Below, piece by piece: positions 14,447 to 23,882 of a stretch of DNA of 29,443 nt. The notes below the pieces were generated by a model. It was not told the origin of the DNA, made no database searches, and saw nothing but the letters and a program-made list of their open reading frames with translations. The position numbers and the translations under genes were made by a program. Source of the stretch: a virus; the IMG/VR virus record IMGVR_UViG_3300036766_002278, positions 1-29,443 of that record. The stretch is one strand, 5' to 3'. How positions within the stretch are numbered: the stretch's first letter is position 1; each line of letters starts with the position of its first letter.

Positions 14447-16989
14447 CCGTGCGCAACCTTGCCATTCGCTTAAGCGTGACCGAGGGCGGTAAGGTCAAGG
14501 CCGAGCTGCGCGATATTGGCGAAAGCGGTGAAAAATCACTCAAGAAAATTGAGCTGGCGGGCAAACCTGCCTCGCGCTCACTGCTCGCAATCAATGCCGC
14601 CGCCAATGATGTCAAAGGCTCCGTCTCTGGCTTAACCAATAATCTGGGGCCGCTTGGCTCGGCTTTATCCGCGATTGGCCCCACGGGTCTGGCTGTCGGG
14701 GCAGCTTTAGCCGTTATCACGCTAGGATTAAAAGCCGCTCTGCAAAATGCGGCAGAGGCCGAGCAGTCCTTTAACCGGCTTTCGGCGGTGCTAAAAGCCA
14801 CGGGCAATTCATCGGGGCTATCGGGCAAACAAATTGCTGGTTTTGCCGATGAGATTGAAGCATCCACTTTGGTTACCGCCGAACAGGTACAAAATGCGGC
14901 GGGCGTGCTGGCAACCTTTCGCTCAGTCGCAGGCGATACCTTCACCCGCACCTTAACGCTGGCGCAGGATATGTCTGCCGTGTTTGGGCAGGATTTAAGC
15001 TCCTCTGTCACCCAGCTTGGTAAAGCCCTTGAAAACCCGACTGAGGGGTTATCGGCGCTGCGCCGTGTTGGGATCAGCTTTACCCAAACCCAGCGGGACT
15101 TGATTGACGGGTTTGTTGAAACAGGACAGCAAGCCGAAGCCCAGCGGGTTATTCTCGATGCGCTGGAACAGCAAGTGGGCGGCGCTGGGGCGGCAGAGGC
15201 CACAGGGCTGATTGGCGCCACCAATCGTTTATCTGATGCCTGGGGTAATCTGCTCGAAGATATCGGCCAGACGGGAATTGTCGCAGGTACAGCCCAAGGG
15301 GCTTTGAACGGCCTGTCATCGGTGCTGGAAGGCATGCGCAATCTTCTCAAAGAAGATCCTGTGGGTAAGCAGCTGGTGGATGCACGACTTGCATTGCAGG
15401 AACAAGAAGAGCGGCTTACGCGCCTGCAAAACTTCAAAACCATTCCAGGCGGCGGGGTCAATCTTGGCCGTATGATTGAACGGCAAGAAGGCCGCGTGGG
15501 GGAGATGCGCCGTGAGGTTGAAAAACTCATCGGCCAAGCGCGCGCGGAAGCGCAGGCCTTTGAAGCCGAGCAGAAAAAACTCCAAGCCGCGCAAGAGCAA
15601 GTGGCACGCGACCGCCGCGCCGAACTTTTAAGTGGTGAGCGTAAAAAACTCGATCAGGCGGTTGATAAACTCGCAACCGAACCCGCTGAGCGTATTGCCA
15701 AGGTCAATAAAGAGCTGGAGGTCACCAAATCCCGCCTGAATGCTTTGCGTGAAAATGACGGCAGCAATGCGGGTGCCCTCGATACTGCCTTTAAACAGGC
15801 CGAAAACATTGCCCGTCGCCAAATTGAAGCGATTGAAAAACCCGCCCGCGATGCCGCCACCCGTGTCATGGAAGCCAATAGTAAAGTGGTCGATGATCTG
15901 CAGCGGCAAATGCTGGGCGTGGGGAATAAACGCCAGGCCTTTATGGATCAGGCGGTGGGGCGTTTATCCAAAGATCCGAGTGAAGCGCAGCGTACGCAGA
16001 CCCGTAAATTGGCGGCGCAGATTTTTGATAGTCAGGCTTATTCCGAAGCGCAAAAAGTGGTTGAGGATCTGAACAATCAACTCGGTCGCCTTACGGATAA
16101 ACGGGCAGCGTTTATTCAAGATGCTGTTGGCCGCTTATCGGATAATTCAACTTCGGCGCAGCGCGCTGAAGTTGAAAAACTGGCAGCTGCACTCTATGAT
16201 CAAGGCGAAGCTCAGCAGAAGCTGAATAAACTTCAACAAGACGGCGAACAGGTCACCAACGCCACACGTTCGGCAACAGAATCTTATAACGCCGAGCTGG
16301 AGCGGTTGAAGAGCCTTCTCGATGCAGGTGCCATCAGCCAGGAAACCTATAACCGCGCCGTTGCCAATGCTGAAAAACAGCAGCTTGATGCACGTAAAGA
16401 TGCTGAAGCCGGTGCCTTGCGGGCCTTCCGCAACTACCGTGAACAAGCAGAGGATGCAGCGTCGGCGGTTGAGCGTGCTTTTACGGACGGAATGAAGGCG
16501 ACCGAGGACGCGATTGTCGATTTTGTCACCTCCGGTGGTAAAAGTCTCAAGAGCTTAGGTGACATGGCAAATTCTATTGTCGCCGACATCACGCGCATGG
16601 CCGTGCAGAAATCCATCACGGGGCCGCTCTTTAATATGATTGGCGGCAGTATTGGCGGTGGCGGTTTTCTGGATAGTATTCTGGGCAGTATTTTTCATGA
16701 GGGTGGTGAAGTTGGCGGACCCGCGCCGCAGCGCCGTGTGCCTGCATATGTCTATACAAACGCGCCGCGCTATCACTCAGGCGGTGTGGCTGGTCTTAAG
16801 CCTGGGGAGATCCCTGCAATTTTAGAGCGCGGTGAAGTGGTGCTGCCCAAAGACGGCACGCGTATGGGATCAAACGTCAATGTCGTCATGAATATTACCA
16901 CGCCGGATGCCAGTAGTTTCCGCATGAGCCAGTCGCAAATATCTGCTGAAGCTGCGCGCGGCATTCAACGCGCCAAGAGGAACTTATAA
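14443..16989 (+). CDS. Tail tape measure protein
   Basis: At 848 residues this is the tail length ruler, equivalent to lambda gpH (853). The N-terminal third has the family part with a hydrophobic segment (IGPTGLAVGAALAVITLGLKAAL, about 75-97) and AAGVLATFRSVAGDTF. The middle (about 300-650) is long coiled coil rich in Glu, Lys, Gln and Ala. The C-terminus has DAIVDFVTSGGKSLKSLGDMANSIV, a Gly-rich stretch, and YHSGGVAGLKPGEIPAILERGEVVLP, a signature of the lambda-type tape measure C-terminus. Two 48-residue repeats lie at 15886-16200. The start overlaps the T frame (ATGA). Confidence 0.93.
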   Translation: MTVRNLAIRLSVTEGGKVKAELRDIGESGEKSLKKIELAGKPASRSLLAINAAANDVKGSVSGLTNNLGPLGSALSAIGPTGLAVGAALAVITLGLKAALQNAAEAEQSFNRLSAVLKATGNSSGLSGKQIAGFADEIEASTLVTAEQVQNAAGVLATFRSVAGDTFTRTLTLAQDMSAVFGQDLSSSVTQLGKALENPTEGLSALRRVGISFTQTQRDLIDGFVETGQQAEAQRVILDALEQQVGGAGAAEATGLIGATNRLSDAWGNLLEDIGQTGIVAGTAQGALNGLSSVLEGMRNLLKEDPVGKQLVDARLALQEQEERLTRLQNFKTIPGGGVNLGRMIERQEGRVGEMRREVEKLIGQARAEAQAFEAEQKKLQAAQEQVARDRRAELLSGERKKLDQAVDKLATEPAERIAKVNKELEVTKSRLNALRENDGSNAGALDTAFKQAENIARRQIEAIEKPARDAATRVMEANSKVVDDLQRQMLGVGNKRQAFMDQAVGRLSKDPSEAQRTQTRKLAAQIFDSQAYSEAQKVVEDLNNQLGRLTDKRAAFIQDAVGRLSDNSTSAQRAEVEKLAAALYDQGEAQQKLNKLQQDGEQVTNATRSATESYNAELERLKSLLDAGAISQETYNRAVANAEKQQLDARKDAEAGALRAFRNYREQAEDAASAVERAFTDGMKATEDAIVDFVTSGGKSLKSLGDMANSIVADITRMAVQKSITGPLFNMIGGSIGGGGFLDSILGSIFHEGGEVGGPAPQRRVPAYVYTNAPRYHSGGVAGLKPGEIPAILERGEVVLPKDGTRMGSNVNVVMNITTPDASSFRMSQSQISAEAARGIQRAKRNL
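15886..16200 (+). repeat. Two 48-residue repeats in the tape measure gene
   Basis: Copies lie at 15886-16029 and 16057-16200, each 144 bases, offset by 171. Both read V-V-x-D-L, then KR-x-AF, xxAVGRLS, and AQR...KLAA, and end in an aromatic residue plus Asp. They are similar at protein level and diverged at DNA level, so the duplication is old. Confidence 0.85.
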
Positions 16990-17588
16990 TGGCTTTCCAT
17001 GAAATCCAGTTCCCGAACGATATCGCTTACGGTGCGACAGGCGGGCCAGAATTTGCAACAAGTGTCGTTGCCACGGCCTCTGGCTTTGAGCAACGCAATA
17101 TCAACTGGTCTGCGGCGCGTGGGCGCTGGGATGTAGCTTCAGGGTTAAAGAAGCAAACGCAACTTGATGCGCTGATCGCATTCTTCCGCGCTCGCAAAGG
17201 CCGCGCGCATGGGTTTCGGTTCAAAGACTGGACGGATTTTAAGGCAACGGGTCAGGCGCTGGGCAGCGGTAATGGCGCGATCAAAACCTTCCAGCTAATC
17301 CGCACCTATTCGTCGGGTGGCAACACGGATGTGCGCACAATCACTAAGCCTGTTGCCGGAACGGTTAAGGTCTATCTGGCGGGCGTCCAACAGACATCTG
17401 GTTGGACAGTCAACACAGCCACGGGTGTGATCACCTTTACCAATGCCCCCGCGAACGGCGTGTCGGTATCTGCCGATTATGAATTCGACGTGCCGGTTCG
17501 GTTTGATACTGACCGCATGGCCGTGACGATTGAACAAATCAACCTTCATCAATGGTCGGGCATTCCGATTATCGAGATCCGCGTATGA
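16989..17588 (+). CDS. DUF2460 distal tail protein
   Basis: This 199-residue protein matches the DUF2460 (TIGR02217) family, which includes the gene transfer agent distal tail protein. Signatures are FPNDIAYGATGGPEF at the start, RRNINW-like EQRNINWSAARGRWDVASGL, FFRARKGRAHGFRFKDWTDF, and VRFDTDRMAVTIEQINLHQW near the end. It should form the hexameric ring between tail tube and baseplate hub. ATG 16989 shares a base with the tape measure stop (TAATG). Confidence 0.9.
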   Translation: MAFHEIQFPNDIAYGATGGPEFATSVVATASGFEQRNINWSAARGRWDVASGLKKQTQLDALIAFFRARKGRAHGFRFKDWTDFKATGQALGSGNGAIKTFQLIRTYSSGGNTDVRTITKPVAGTVKVYLAGVQQTSGWTVNTATGVITFTNAPANGVSVSADYEFDVPVRFDTDRMAVTIEQINLHQWSGIPIIEIRV

Positions 17589-18430
17589 AAACAGCATCCT
17601 CACAACTTGCCACGCATATTAGTGGCGGGACAACCACGCTTGCCACCTGCTGGAAAGTCACGCGCCGCGATGGGGCGGTGTTTGGCTTCACGGATTTTGA
17701 TAAGGATCTGACCGTAGAAAGCCTGCTTTACAATGCGCGCTCTGGCTATACGCGCTCGGCCATTCATACGATTGCCAATCTGGCAGTGGACAATCTCGAT
17801 ATTGAAAGCGCGATTGATAGTGAAACTTTAAGTGCTGCTGATTTACGCGCTGGGGTGTGGGACGGCGCGATGGTTGAGATATTCCTTGTGAATTGGAGTA
17901 ATCTGGCCAACGGCAAGATTATCCTGAAGCGCGGCACCATTGGCGAAGTGGAATTGAAAGATACAGTGTTCCGCGCCGAATTGCGCGGGCTTTCGCAAGC
18001 CTTATCGCAGCAGATCGTTGAGCTTTACACACCGGATTGCCGCGCTGATCTCGGTGATACGCGCTGCAAGGTCAATCTGGCCGCGCTTACTGTCACAGGT
18101 ACTATCACCGCCGTCATCGACAGACGAGGTTTTACAGACACATCGCGCGCCGAAGCCGTAAATTACTGGAACGGTGGTTTGCTGACGTGGATAGGCGGCG
18201 CAAATTTGGGACGCAAGATGGAGGTAAAAGCCTTCGCCAGTGGCGGAATATTTACACTGTTCTTGCCCATGCCGAGTGATGTTGCGGTGGGTGATACCTA
18301 TAGCTTGCGCCCAGGCTGCGACAAGAAATTCTCGACCTGCAAAGACAGGTACAACAACGTACGTAACTTCAGGGGCGAACCGAACGTCCCTGGCAACGAT
18401 CAGGTTCTGGCATATCCCGATGGCAAATAA
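17585..18430 (+). CDS. DUF2163 baseplate hub protein
   Basis: This 281-residue protein fits the DUF2163 / Phage_BR0599 (TIGR02218) family. The N-terminal part reads HISGGTTTLATCWKVTRRDGAVFGFTDFDKDL. The C-terminal part has cysteines at LYTPDCRADLGDTRCKVNL and RPGCDKKFSTCKDRYNNVRNFRGEPNVPG, which in the gene transfer agent relative hold an iron-sulfur cluster. ATG 17585 overlaps the DUF2460 stop (ATGA), so the slightly longer upstream extension was rejected. It would sit in the hub between distal tail ring and tail tip. Confidence 0.9.
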   Translation: MKTASSQLATHISGGTTTLATCWKVTRRDGAVFGFTDFDKDLTVESLLYNARSGYTRSAIHTIANLAVDNLDIESAIDSETLSAADLRAGVWDGAMVEIFLVNWSNLANGKIILKRGTIGEVELKDTVFRAELRGLSQALSQQIVELYTPDCRADLGDTRCKVNLAALTVTGTITAVIDRRGFTDTSRAEAVNYWNGGLLTWIGGANLGRKMEVKAFASGGIFTLFLPMPSDVAVGDTYSLRPGCDKKFSTCKDRYNNVRNFRGEPNVPGNDQVLAYPDGK

Positions 18431-18872
18431 ATTAACTCGCATGGACGTGGTGCTTGAAGCCCGCGAATGGCTCGGCACGCCTTTCAAGCACCAAGGGGCG
18501 CTCAAAGGCGTGGCGTGTGATTGCATTGGCCTCATCAAAGCTATCGGCATGCAGCATGGGTTGATGGAGTATGATCCGAATTCTTCCGAAGCCGTGTCTT
18601 ACGCCAATTATTCGATGATGCCGGATAGCCGCCGTATGCGCGAAGCCCTGAGCCGCTGGTTTATCTCTATTCCAGTGGCGGAAGCACAAATCGCCGATTT
18701 TTATTTCATGGCGTGGGGGCGTGAGCCACAGCATGTAGCCCTCATTACTGATCTTGGTATCATTCATAGTTATTCCGGCGTGGGCAAGGTCGTGGAACAC
18801 AGCCTTGATGAACGCTGGCAGCAACGCATCGCTGCCGCTTACCGCTTTCCCTATTTTGTGGAGGGCGCGTAA
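18420..18872 (+). CDS. NlpC/P60 tail peptidase
   Basis: This 150-residue protein belongs to the NlpC/P60 peptidoglycan endopeptidases found in phage tails (TIGR02219). The catalytic cysteine is in GVACDCIGLIKAIG (Cys34 or Cys36, the second being usual), and the histidine in EPQHVALITDLGIIHSY. It begins VLEAREWLGTPFKHQGA, the family's standard opening. ATG 18420 lies inside the end of the DUF2163 gene (11-base overlap). It likely clears the cell wall locally during DNA injection. Confidence 0.9.
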   Translation: MANKLTRMDVVLEAREWLGTPFKHQGALKGVACDCIGLIKAIGMQHGLMEYDPNSSEAVSYANYSMMPDSRRMREALSRWFISIPVAEAQIADFYFMAWGREPQHVALITDLGIIHSYSGVGKVVEHSLDERWQQRIAAAYRFPYFVEGA

Positions 18873-21800
18873 TGGCTGTTTTGGCTTTAGGGGTGGTGGG
18901 ATCGGCTCTTGGGTCTGCCATTGGGATTGGTGCATCCGCTGGATGGCTGGGCGGCGTCATGCTCGGCAATCTCTTGTTCGGTGGCGGCAAAGGCCAGAAT
19001 ATCGAAGGCCCACGCATAGATGATCTCTCGGTACAGACCTCGACTTACGGTGCGCCGATCCCGCTAGTCTATGGCACGATGCGGATTTCAGGAAATGTCA
19101 TCTGGTCAACGCCGCTTAAAGAAACCCGCAGCGTCAAGCGTAGCAGCGGGGGTAAAGGCGGTGGTAAGAAATCATCGCAAACCACCTATAGCTATTCCGT
19201 GTCCTTCGCGGTGGGATTATGCGTTGGCCCCGTGGCAACCGTGCGCCGGATCTGGGCGGATACCAAGGTGATTTATGATGCGACCGCCGGCAACACGCAG
19301 GCCACAGAAAAATATCCTGGCATTATCCGCATTCATCGCGGTGAGGAAACACAGGAGCCTGACAGCACGCTTGAAATGCATCTTGGCGCTGGCAACGTGC
19401 CTGCCTTTCGGGGGCTTTGTTATCTCGTCTTTACCGATTTACAGCTGAAAGACTTTGCCAACCGTATCCCCAATATCAGCGCAGAGGTGGTGGCGAACGG
19501 CGATATGGTGAGTGATGCGCTGATTTTAACGCCCGCCACCACCATGACCAAGGAAGGTGGTGTACTGGATCAAGCGCGGGGCACGCTGATCGGGACAGGT
19601 TCTGCCCATGTTTACAAATATGATGTGGTCAATAACCGCCTTGTTCTGCAGCGCGGGTTGGCAGATCCAAACTGGTCTGGTGCCTTTCCTGGTGCGAATG
19701 ATGTTTACGGCGATGTCTGCGGGATTGATAGCCAAGGGTATTATTATCATGCCGCCGATGCCTATGCGGTCAGTATGCGCCTTATTAAACGCCATCCTGA
19801 AACGCTGGGAATTGTGGCCCTCACCAGCCCCAAAGTGCCGTTCAGCGTGAACGGGATTGTGCGGCGGGATAAGATATTCTGCTATGGCTCGCGCCGTGTG
19901 TATAACACCAGCCTGCAGGAGATTGCTGATCTTTCGGATTATTTTCCCTCCGTCACTTTTGGCGGACCACTATGCGATGATCCGAATGGCAATTACTGGC
20001 AGGTGACAGGGAATTTTGTCCGCCGCTACACGCCAAGTGCCTTCGGTGCGGGCAGTGTGACGGAATGGAGCAGTACACTCTGGACGGGCGGTCAGCTACC
20101 GCGCACTGTCTTCTGGGATGATTTTACGGGGCATATTTACTTCACGCTGGGCCTGGACAAGCGCGTCATTAAATGGCACCCCGAAAACGGCTATGTGGCG
20201 CATGTGGATGGTGTCGCCATTCCAGCAGGCTTTGGGTATCAGTCCGATTCCAACCTGCCGATTAATGGCAAATTCTGGTCGGCGGCCAGCTTTGAAGCAA
20301 CGCTCGTTGATCTGGTTTCGATGCGGCTGGAGCGGTCAATCGACCTCATCCCGTTTCGCCCCAGCAGCACCACGCATTTTGGCGGCGCGTATGAGAAATT
20401 CACCCATTCCGCCGTGATCATGACCAATGACGGGCAAATTAAATACCCGCTCGAACGCTACGGCAATGATGCGGTGGTTTTATCAGGCGTGCTCTCGGAT
20501 ATCTGTCAAAAAGCGGGTATGGCACCCACCAGCCTGATCACCAGTGCGGTCAGCCAGTCTTTGCGCGGCTATGTGGTGAGCCGCCGTATGGCCGCGCGGG
20601 AAGCGCTGGAGCCACTGCTTGGTACCTATTTTATTGATGCGGTCGAAACGGATGGGATTTTGCGTTTCGTCCCGCGCGGGGGTGCGGCAGTTGCCAGCAT
20701 TGCGTATGATGATCTAGGGGCAAGCGATAACGGGCAAGAAGAACCGCTGCGTTTATCTGAAAGCCGTGTGCAGGATGTGGAACTACCGCAGCGACTTGAT
20801 ATCGTGCATGTCGATCCAACCCGTGATCACCAGCCGAACACCCAGCATGCCTCGCGTATCAATGATGCGATCATCACACGTGAAAAGCAGACACGGGAAA
20901 TCTCGATCTCGCTCACGCCGGATGAAGCCAAACAAATCGCCGAGCGCACGCTTTATAACGCCTGGGTGGAGCGCAACCAGTATAAGTTCTCGCTGCCGCC
21001 CAAATGGCTGCGGCTGGATCCGACCGATATCATCACGCTGAACACGGAAGACGCCACGCTCAAAGTCCGCCTGAACAGGGTGGATTTTGGCGGGAATAAT
21101 GTTCTCTCCTGTGAAGCGGTGGCGGAGGATGAGATTGTCTATCTCTCAACCGCCGCTGGTGCCGGTGGTGGCCTGCCCGCTATTCCGATTGCCATCACTG
21201 GTCCAACGCCGCTGTTCCTCATGGATCTGCCGATGCTGCGCTATGAGGATGATACGCTGGGGGTTTATTACGCCTTTGGTTTTCGGGATAACACAGTATC
21301 GGGCGCCTCAATGTACCGCTCACCCGATGAGCTGGCATGGGAAGTTCTCGGCACGGGTAATGACGGCCCGACCTTTGGCTGGGCGGCGACGGTGCTGCCC
21401 AATGTTGTCAGCCCCTATGTTTGGGATGAAGCGGGTAAAGTGCAGATTGCGCTCACGCAAGGCACGCTGGATAGTAAAACCGCGCTGGAGGTATTGAACT
21501 GGACGAATATTGCGCTTCTGGGTGATGAGGTTATTCAATGGCGCAATGCCGATGTTCTTGCGAGCGGCCTTTATGAGTTATCAGGATTGTTGCGCGGGCG
21601 GCGCGGCACCGAATGGGCCACCGGATCCCATGTGATTGGCGAGCGGTTTATCTTGCTCTCCGATGATGGCGTCTATCGTGCGCCGCTGCCAATGACCGAG
21701 ATTAATCGCACGACCTATTACAAAGGCATCGCCGATGGCGGGAATTGGGATGATGCGCCGTCCAATATTCTAGTCTTCAAAGGCAATAGTCTGCGCTGCT

Positions 21801-22117
21801 TTGCGCCCGTACAGGTCAAGGGCGCACGCGATGGCGCGGGAAATCTGACGATATCCTGGAAACGCCGCACGCGCTGGTACGGCGAGTGGCAAGACGGCGT
21901 AGACGCACCGCTTTTTGAAGCCGCTGAGAATTACGAGATTGAAATCTTAAGTGGCAGTAGCATCAAACGCACACTCACAAGTACCGCGCCGAATATTGTT
22001 TATCTTGCCGCCGATCAGGTGGTGGATTTTGGCGTGGCACAAGGAAACGTAAGCGTCACCATCTATCAAATGAATTCTGTTATCGGGCGCGGGCGCGGTA
22101 CACCCGTCACAATTTAA
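18872..22117 (+). CDS. Large tail tip / host-specificity protein with inserted repeat domain
   Basis: This 1081-residue protein is the last hub gene, equivalent to gene transfer agent g15 or lambda J in position. The N-terminus is Gly/Ala-rich and hydrophobic (1-45). A conserved tip domain follows (about 50-210: STYGAPIPLVYGTMRISGNVIW; FANRIPNISAEVV). Residues about 212-530 are an unusual block of beta-rich repeats with a propeller look. The usual tip sequence resumes at LSDICQKAGM (about 541) and runs through REALEPLLGTYFIDAVETDGILRFVPRGG to a C-terminal region with LSGLLRGRRGTEWATGSH, typical of these proteins. It shares a base with the NlpC stop. Confidence 0.87.
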   Translation: MAVLALGVVGSALGSAIGIGASAGWLGGVMLGNLLFGGGKGQNIEGPRIDDLSVQTSTYGAPIPLVYGTMRISGNVIWSTPLKETRSVKRSSGGKGGGKKSSQTTYSYSVSFAVGLCVGPVATVRRIWADTKVIYDATAGNTQATEKYPGIIRIHRGEETQEPDSTLEMHLGAGNVPAFRGLCYLVFTDLQLKDFANRIPNISAEVVANGDMVSDALILTPATTMTKEGGVLDQARGTLIGTGSAHVYKYDVVNNRLVLQRGLADPNWSGAFPGANDVYGDVCGIDSQGYYYHAADAYAVSMRLIKRHPETLGIVALTSPKVPFSVNGIVRRDKIFCYGSRRVYNTSLQEIADLSDYFPSVTFGGPLCDDPNGNYWQVTGNFVRRYTPSAFGAGSVTEWSSTLWTGGQLPRTVFWDDFTGHIYFTLGLDKRVIKWHPENGYVAHVDGVAIPAGFGYQSDSNLPINGKFWSAASFEATLVDLVSMRLERSIDLIPFRPSSTTHFGGAYEKFTHSAVIMTNDGQIKYPLERYGNDAVVLSGVLSDICQKAGMAPTSLITSAVSQSLRGYVVSRRMAAREALEPLLGTYFIDAVETDGILRFVPRGGAAVASIAYDDLGASDNGQEEPLRLSESRVQDVELPQRLDIVHVDPTRDHQPNTQHASRINDAIITREKQTREISISLTPDEAKQIAERTLYNAWVERNQYKFSLPPKWLRLDPTDIITLNTEDATLKVRLNRVDFGGNNVLSCEAVAEDEIVYLSTAAGAGGGLPAIPIAITGPTPLFLMDLPMLRYEDDTLGVYYAFGFRDNTVSGASMYRSPDELAWEVLGTGNDGPTFGWAATVLPNVVSPYVWDEAGKVQIALTQGTLDSKTALEVLNWTNIALLGDEVIQWRNADVLASGLYELSGLLRGRRGTEWATGSHVIGERFILLSDDGVYRAPLPMTEINRTTYYKGIADGGNWDDAPSNILVFKGNSLRCFAPVQVKGARDGAGNLTISWKRRTRWYGEWQDGVDAPLFEAAENYEIEILSGSSIKRTLTSTAPNIVYLAADQVVDFGVAQGNVSVTIYQMNSVIGRGRGTPVTI
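19505..20461 (+). other. Probable beta-propeller insertion within the tail tip gene
   Basis: These bases encode residues about 212-530 of the tip protein. Three or more blocks share a strand-turn-strand look: GIDSQGYYYHAADAYAVSMR, DDPNGNYWQVTGNFVRRYTP and DDFTGHIYFTLGLDKRVIKW. Each has an Asp-x-x-Gly turn followed by aromatic strands, as in NHL or YVTN-type propellers. In standard relatives the flanking parts are, as far as I recall, close together. Confidence 0.5.
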
Positions 22118-22126
22118 GGAACAAAC

Positions 22127-22858
22127 ATGACCACCACACCCAATCTTTTGATTGATCATATCGCTGCTAATCAGGCGCAAAAAGAAGTCACGGCCAATGC
22201 CGCTTTCGATGCCCTGGATAAAGCTTTGTGTCAGCAGACGAATATTGCGCTCGCTGATGCCAACCTCACCGTGACTGATGCGCAAATGCTGGGTGCGATA
22301 GTGCTGCGCTTTACAGGGGCGTTAACAGCAATTCGCACCATCACCATTCCCACTCGCAATAAATTGATTGTGATTGAAAATGCCACGACTGGAGGCTTTG
22401 CGCTGGCGGTCAAAACTCCTGCGGGGGTTGCCATCAATTTTAATGTCGGGGATCGCAAGCTGCTTTATTGTGATGGAACGACCTTGCAAATTGTCTCTGA
22501 AGCTGCGGCATCATCGAGCATCCCATACGATATTGGCGGCACGCTGGGCGGCATTCCTGTCGGCGGTTCGGTCATCCTGCGTTATCCATTACCCCGCGCG
22601 GTGCGGTTTCCGGTTGCACTTGCAGGCAGTCAAGGTGTGGCAGGTACGGCCTCAGGGGCAACAGCCACATTTTCTATTCGCAAGAACGGTACGCAATTCG
22701 CCACCATGCAATTTGCCGCTGGTATTAGCACGGCAACATTTACGGCAGCTACCGCCACAGATTTTGCGGCGGGCGATATTTTGACAATTTTAGCACCCAA
22801 TCCAGCTGACAGCACTTTGGCCGATATCGGTTTTTCACTCGCCGCCAGCAGACTTTAA
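22127..22858 (+). CDS. Tail appendage protein with DUF2793-like N-terminus
   Basis: This 243-residue protein starts TTTPNLLIDHIAANQAQKEVTANAAFDALDKAL, the pattern of DUF2793-type tail proteins, which attach fibres to the tip in alphaproteobacterial phages. The next part (about 60-120) is beta-rich (RTITIPTRNKLIVIENATTGGFALAVKTPAG). The C-terminal 110 residues (GGTLGGIPVGGSVILRYPLPRAVRFP...) look like a carbohydrate- or receptor-facing beta domain. It lies 9 bases after the tip gene. Confidence 0.7.
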   Translation: MTTTPNLLIDHIAANQAQKEVTANAAFDALDKALCQQTNIALADANLTVTDAQMLGAIVLRFTGALTAIRTITIPTRNKLIVIENATTGGFALAVKTPAGVAINFNVGDRKLLYCDGTTLQIVSEAAASSSIPYDIGGTLGGIPVGGSVILRYPLPRAVRFPVALAGSQGVAGTASGATATFSIRKNGTQFATMQFAAGISTATFTAATATDFAAGDILTILAPNPADSTLADIGFSLAASRL

Positions 22859-22868
22859 GGAGGATATC

Positions 22869-23882
22869 ATGGCACTACGCTTTATCGACGGGTTTGAGCA
22901 TTACACTATCCCCGCTGACCTTACACAAAAATGGACAAGTTATAATCAGGCCACAACATCAATTCCATTTGGAAGTACGACAGGGCGGCGGGCAGATTCA
23001 AATGCGCTGCGTATCCGCAACGATCAGGATTGGGTATCGATTACGCTTGATAACCAAAGCACCTGGATTTTCGGTTTTGCCATGTATCTCTTTGGTAATG
23101 AGACAGGGGATGTGGCGCGGTTTTTTGATAGTGATAGTGCTTTGCAATGTTATGTGAGCCTGACATCGGGCGGCATTATTCAGCTTTATCGCGGCACCAC
23201 GCTCATTGCATCCAGCAGCAACGCCATTCCGAATGGTAGCTGGAATTACATTGAAATCCGACTCAGCATTGCTAATTCAGGCGGCGTGTTTGAAGTGCGG
23301 GTAAATGAACAAGTCTGGGTATCCTTCACAGGTGATACCCAGCAGTCGACCACGCTCTCGAGCGCCAACCGCATCATCTTGTATGGGCGGGATGTGCATG
23401 TGGCTTATGATGATCTGTATATCTGCGATGGCACGGGTAGCACCAACAACACCTATCTCGGCGATGTACGAATTGACACGGTGCGCCCGAACGCTCCAGG
23501 GGCTGCTGCGAATTTCAGCCGTCAAGGTGGTGCTGCCAATTGGGAGAATGTCGATGACACACTGACCGATGCGGACAGCAGTTATAATTTCAGTAATACG
23601 GTGGGGCATAAAGACTGTTTTGATTGCGCCAACCTTCCCAGCATCACGGGCACGATTTTTGGCGTGCAGGTGTCACTCGCCGCCCGTAAGGATGATGCAG
23701 GTTCTCGCACGCTGCGCGCTCTAACCCGTGTTGCCAGCACCGATTATGAAGGCGGCGATCTGGCGCCTGGCACGGATTACCGTTTCTTTCGCCAGATCTG
23801 GGAACAAAACCCCAATACTGCCGCCGCCTGGACTGAAACCCAAATCAACGCCGCTGAATTCGGCTATAAGGTACAAGCCTAA
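22869..23882 (+). CDS. LamG/concanavalin-like tail appendage protein
   Basis: This 337-residue protein begins RFIDGFEHYTIPADLTQKWTSY and has a beta-sandwich pattern up to about residue 190 (WIFGFAMYLF, NGSWNYIEIRLSIANSGGVFEVRVNEQ, VHVAYDDLYICDGTGSTNNTYLGDVRID). This is typical of LamG/concanavalin A-like phage tail proteins that bind glycans. The remainder (about 200-337) is a second beta domain with FGVQVSLAARKDDAGSRTLRAL. A strong AAGGAGG site precedes the start. Its position after the tip gene suggests a receptor-binding or decorating role. The exact function is not known. Confidence 0.72.
   Translation: MALRFIDGFEHYTIPADLTQKWTSYNQATTSIPFGSTTGRRADSNALRIRNDQDWVSITLDNQSTWIFGFAMYLFGNETGDVARFFDSDSALQCYVSLTSGGIIQLYRGTTLIASSSNAIPNGSWNYIEIRLSIANSGGVFEVRVNEQVWVSFTGDTQQSTTLSSANRIILYGRDVHVAYDDLYICDGTGSTNNTYLGDVRIDTVRPNAPGAAANFSRQGGAANWENVDDTLTDADSSYNFSNTVGHKDCFDCANLPSITGTIFGVQVSLAARKDDAGSRTLRALTRVASTDYEGGDLAPGTDYRFFRQIWEQNPNTAAAWTETQINAAEFGYKVQA

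Noticed and set aside
14409-15530. A 373-residue open frame on the minus strand inside the tape measure gene
   Set aside because: It is Ser/Arg/Pro-rich low-complexity sequence with no motif, lies fully antisense to a well-supported gene, and reflects codon bias of Ala/Glu-rich coiled coil DNA.
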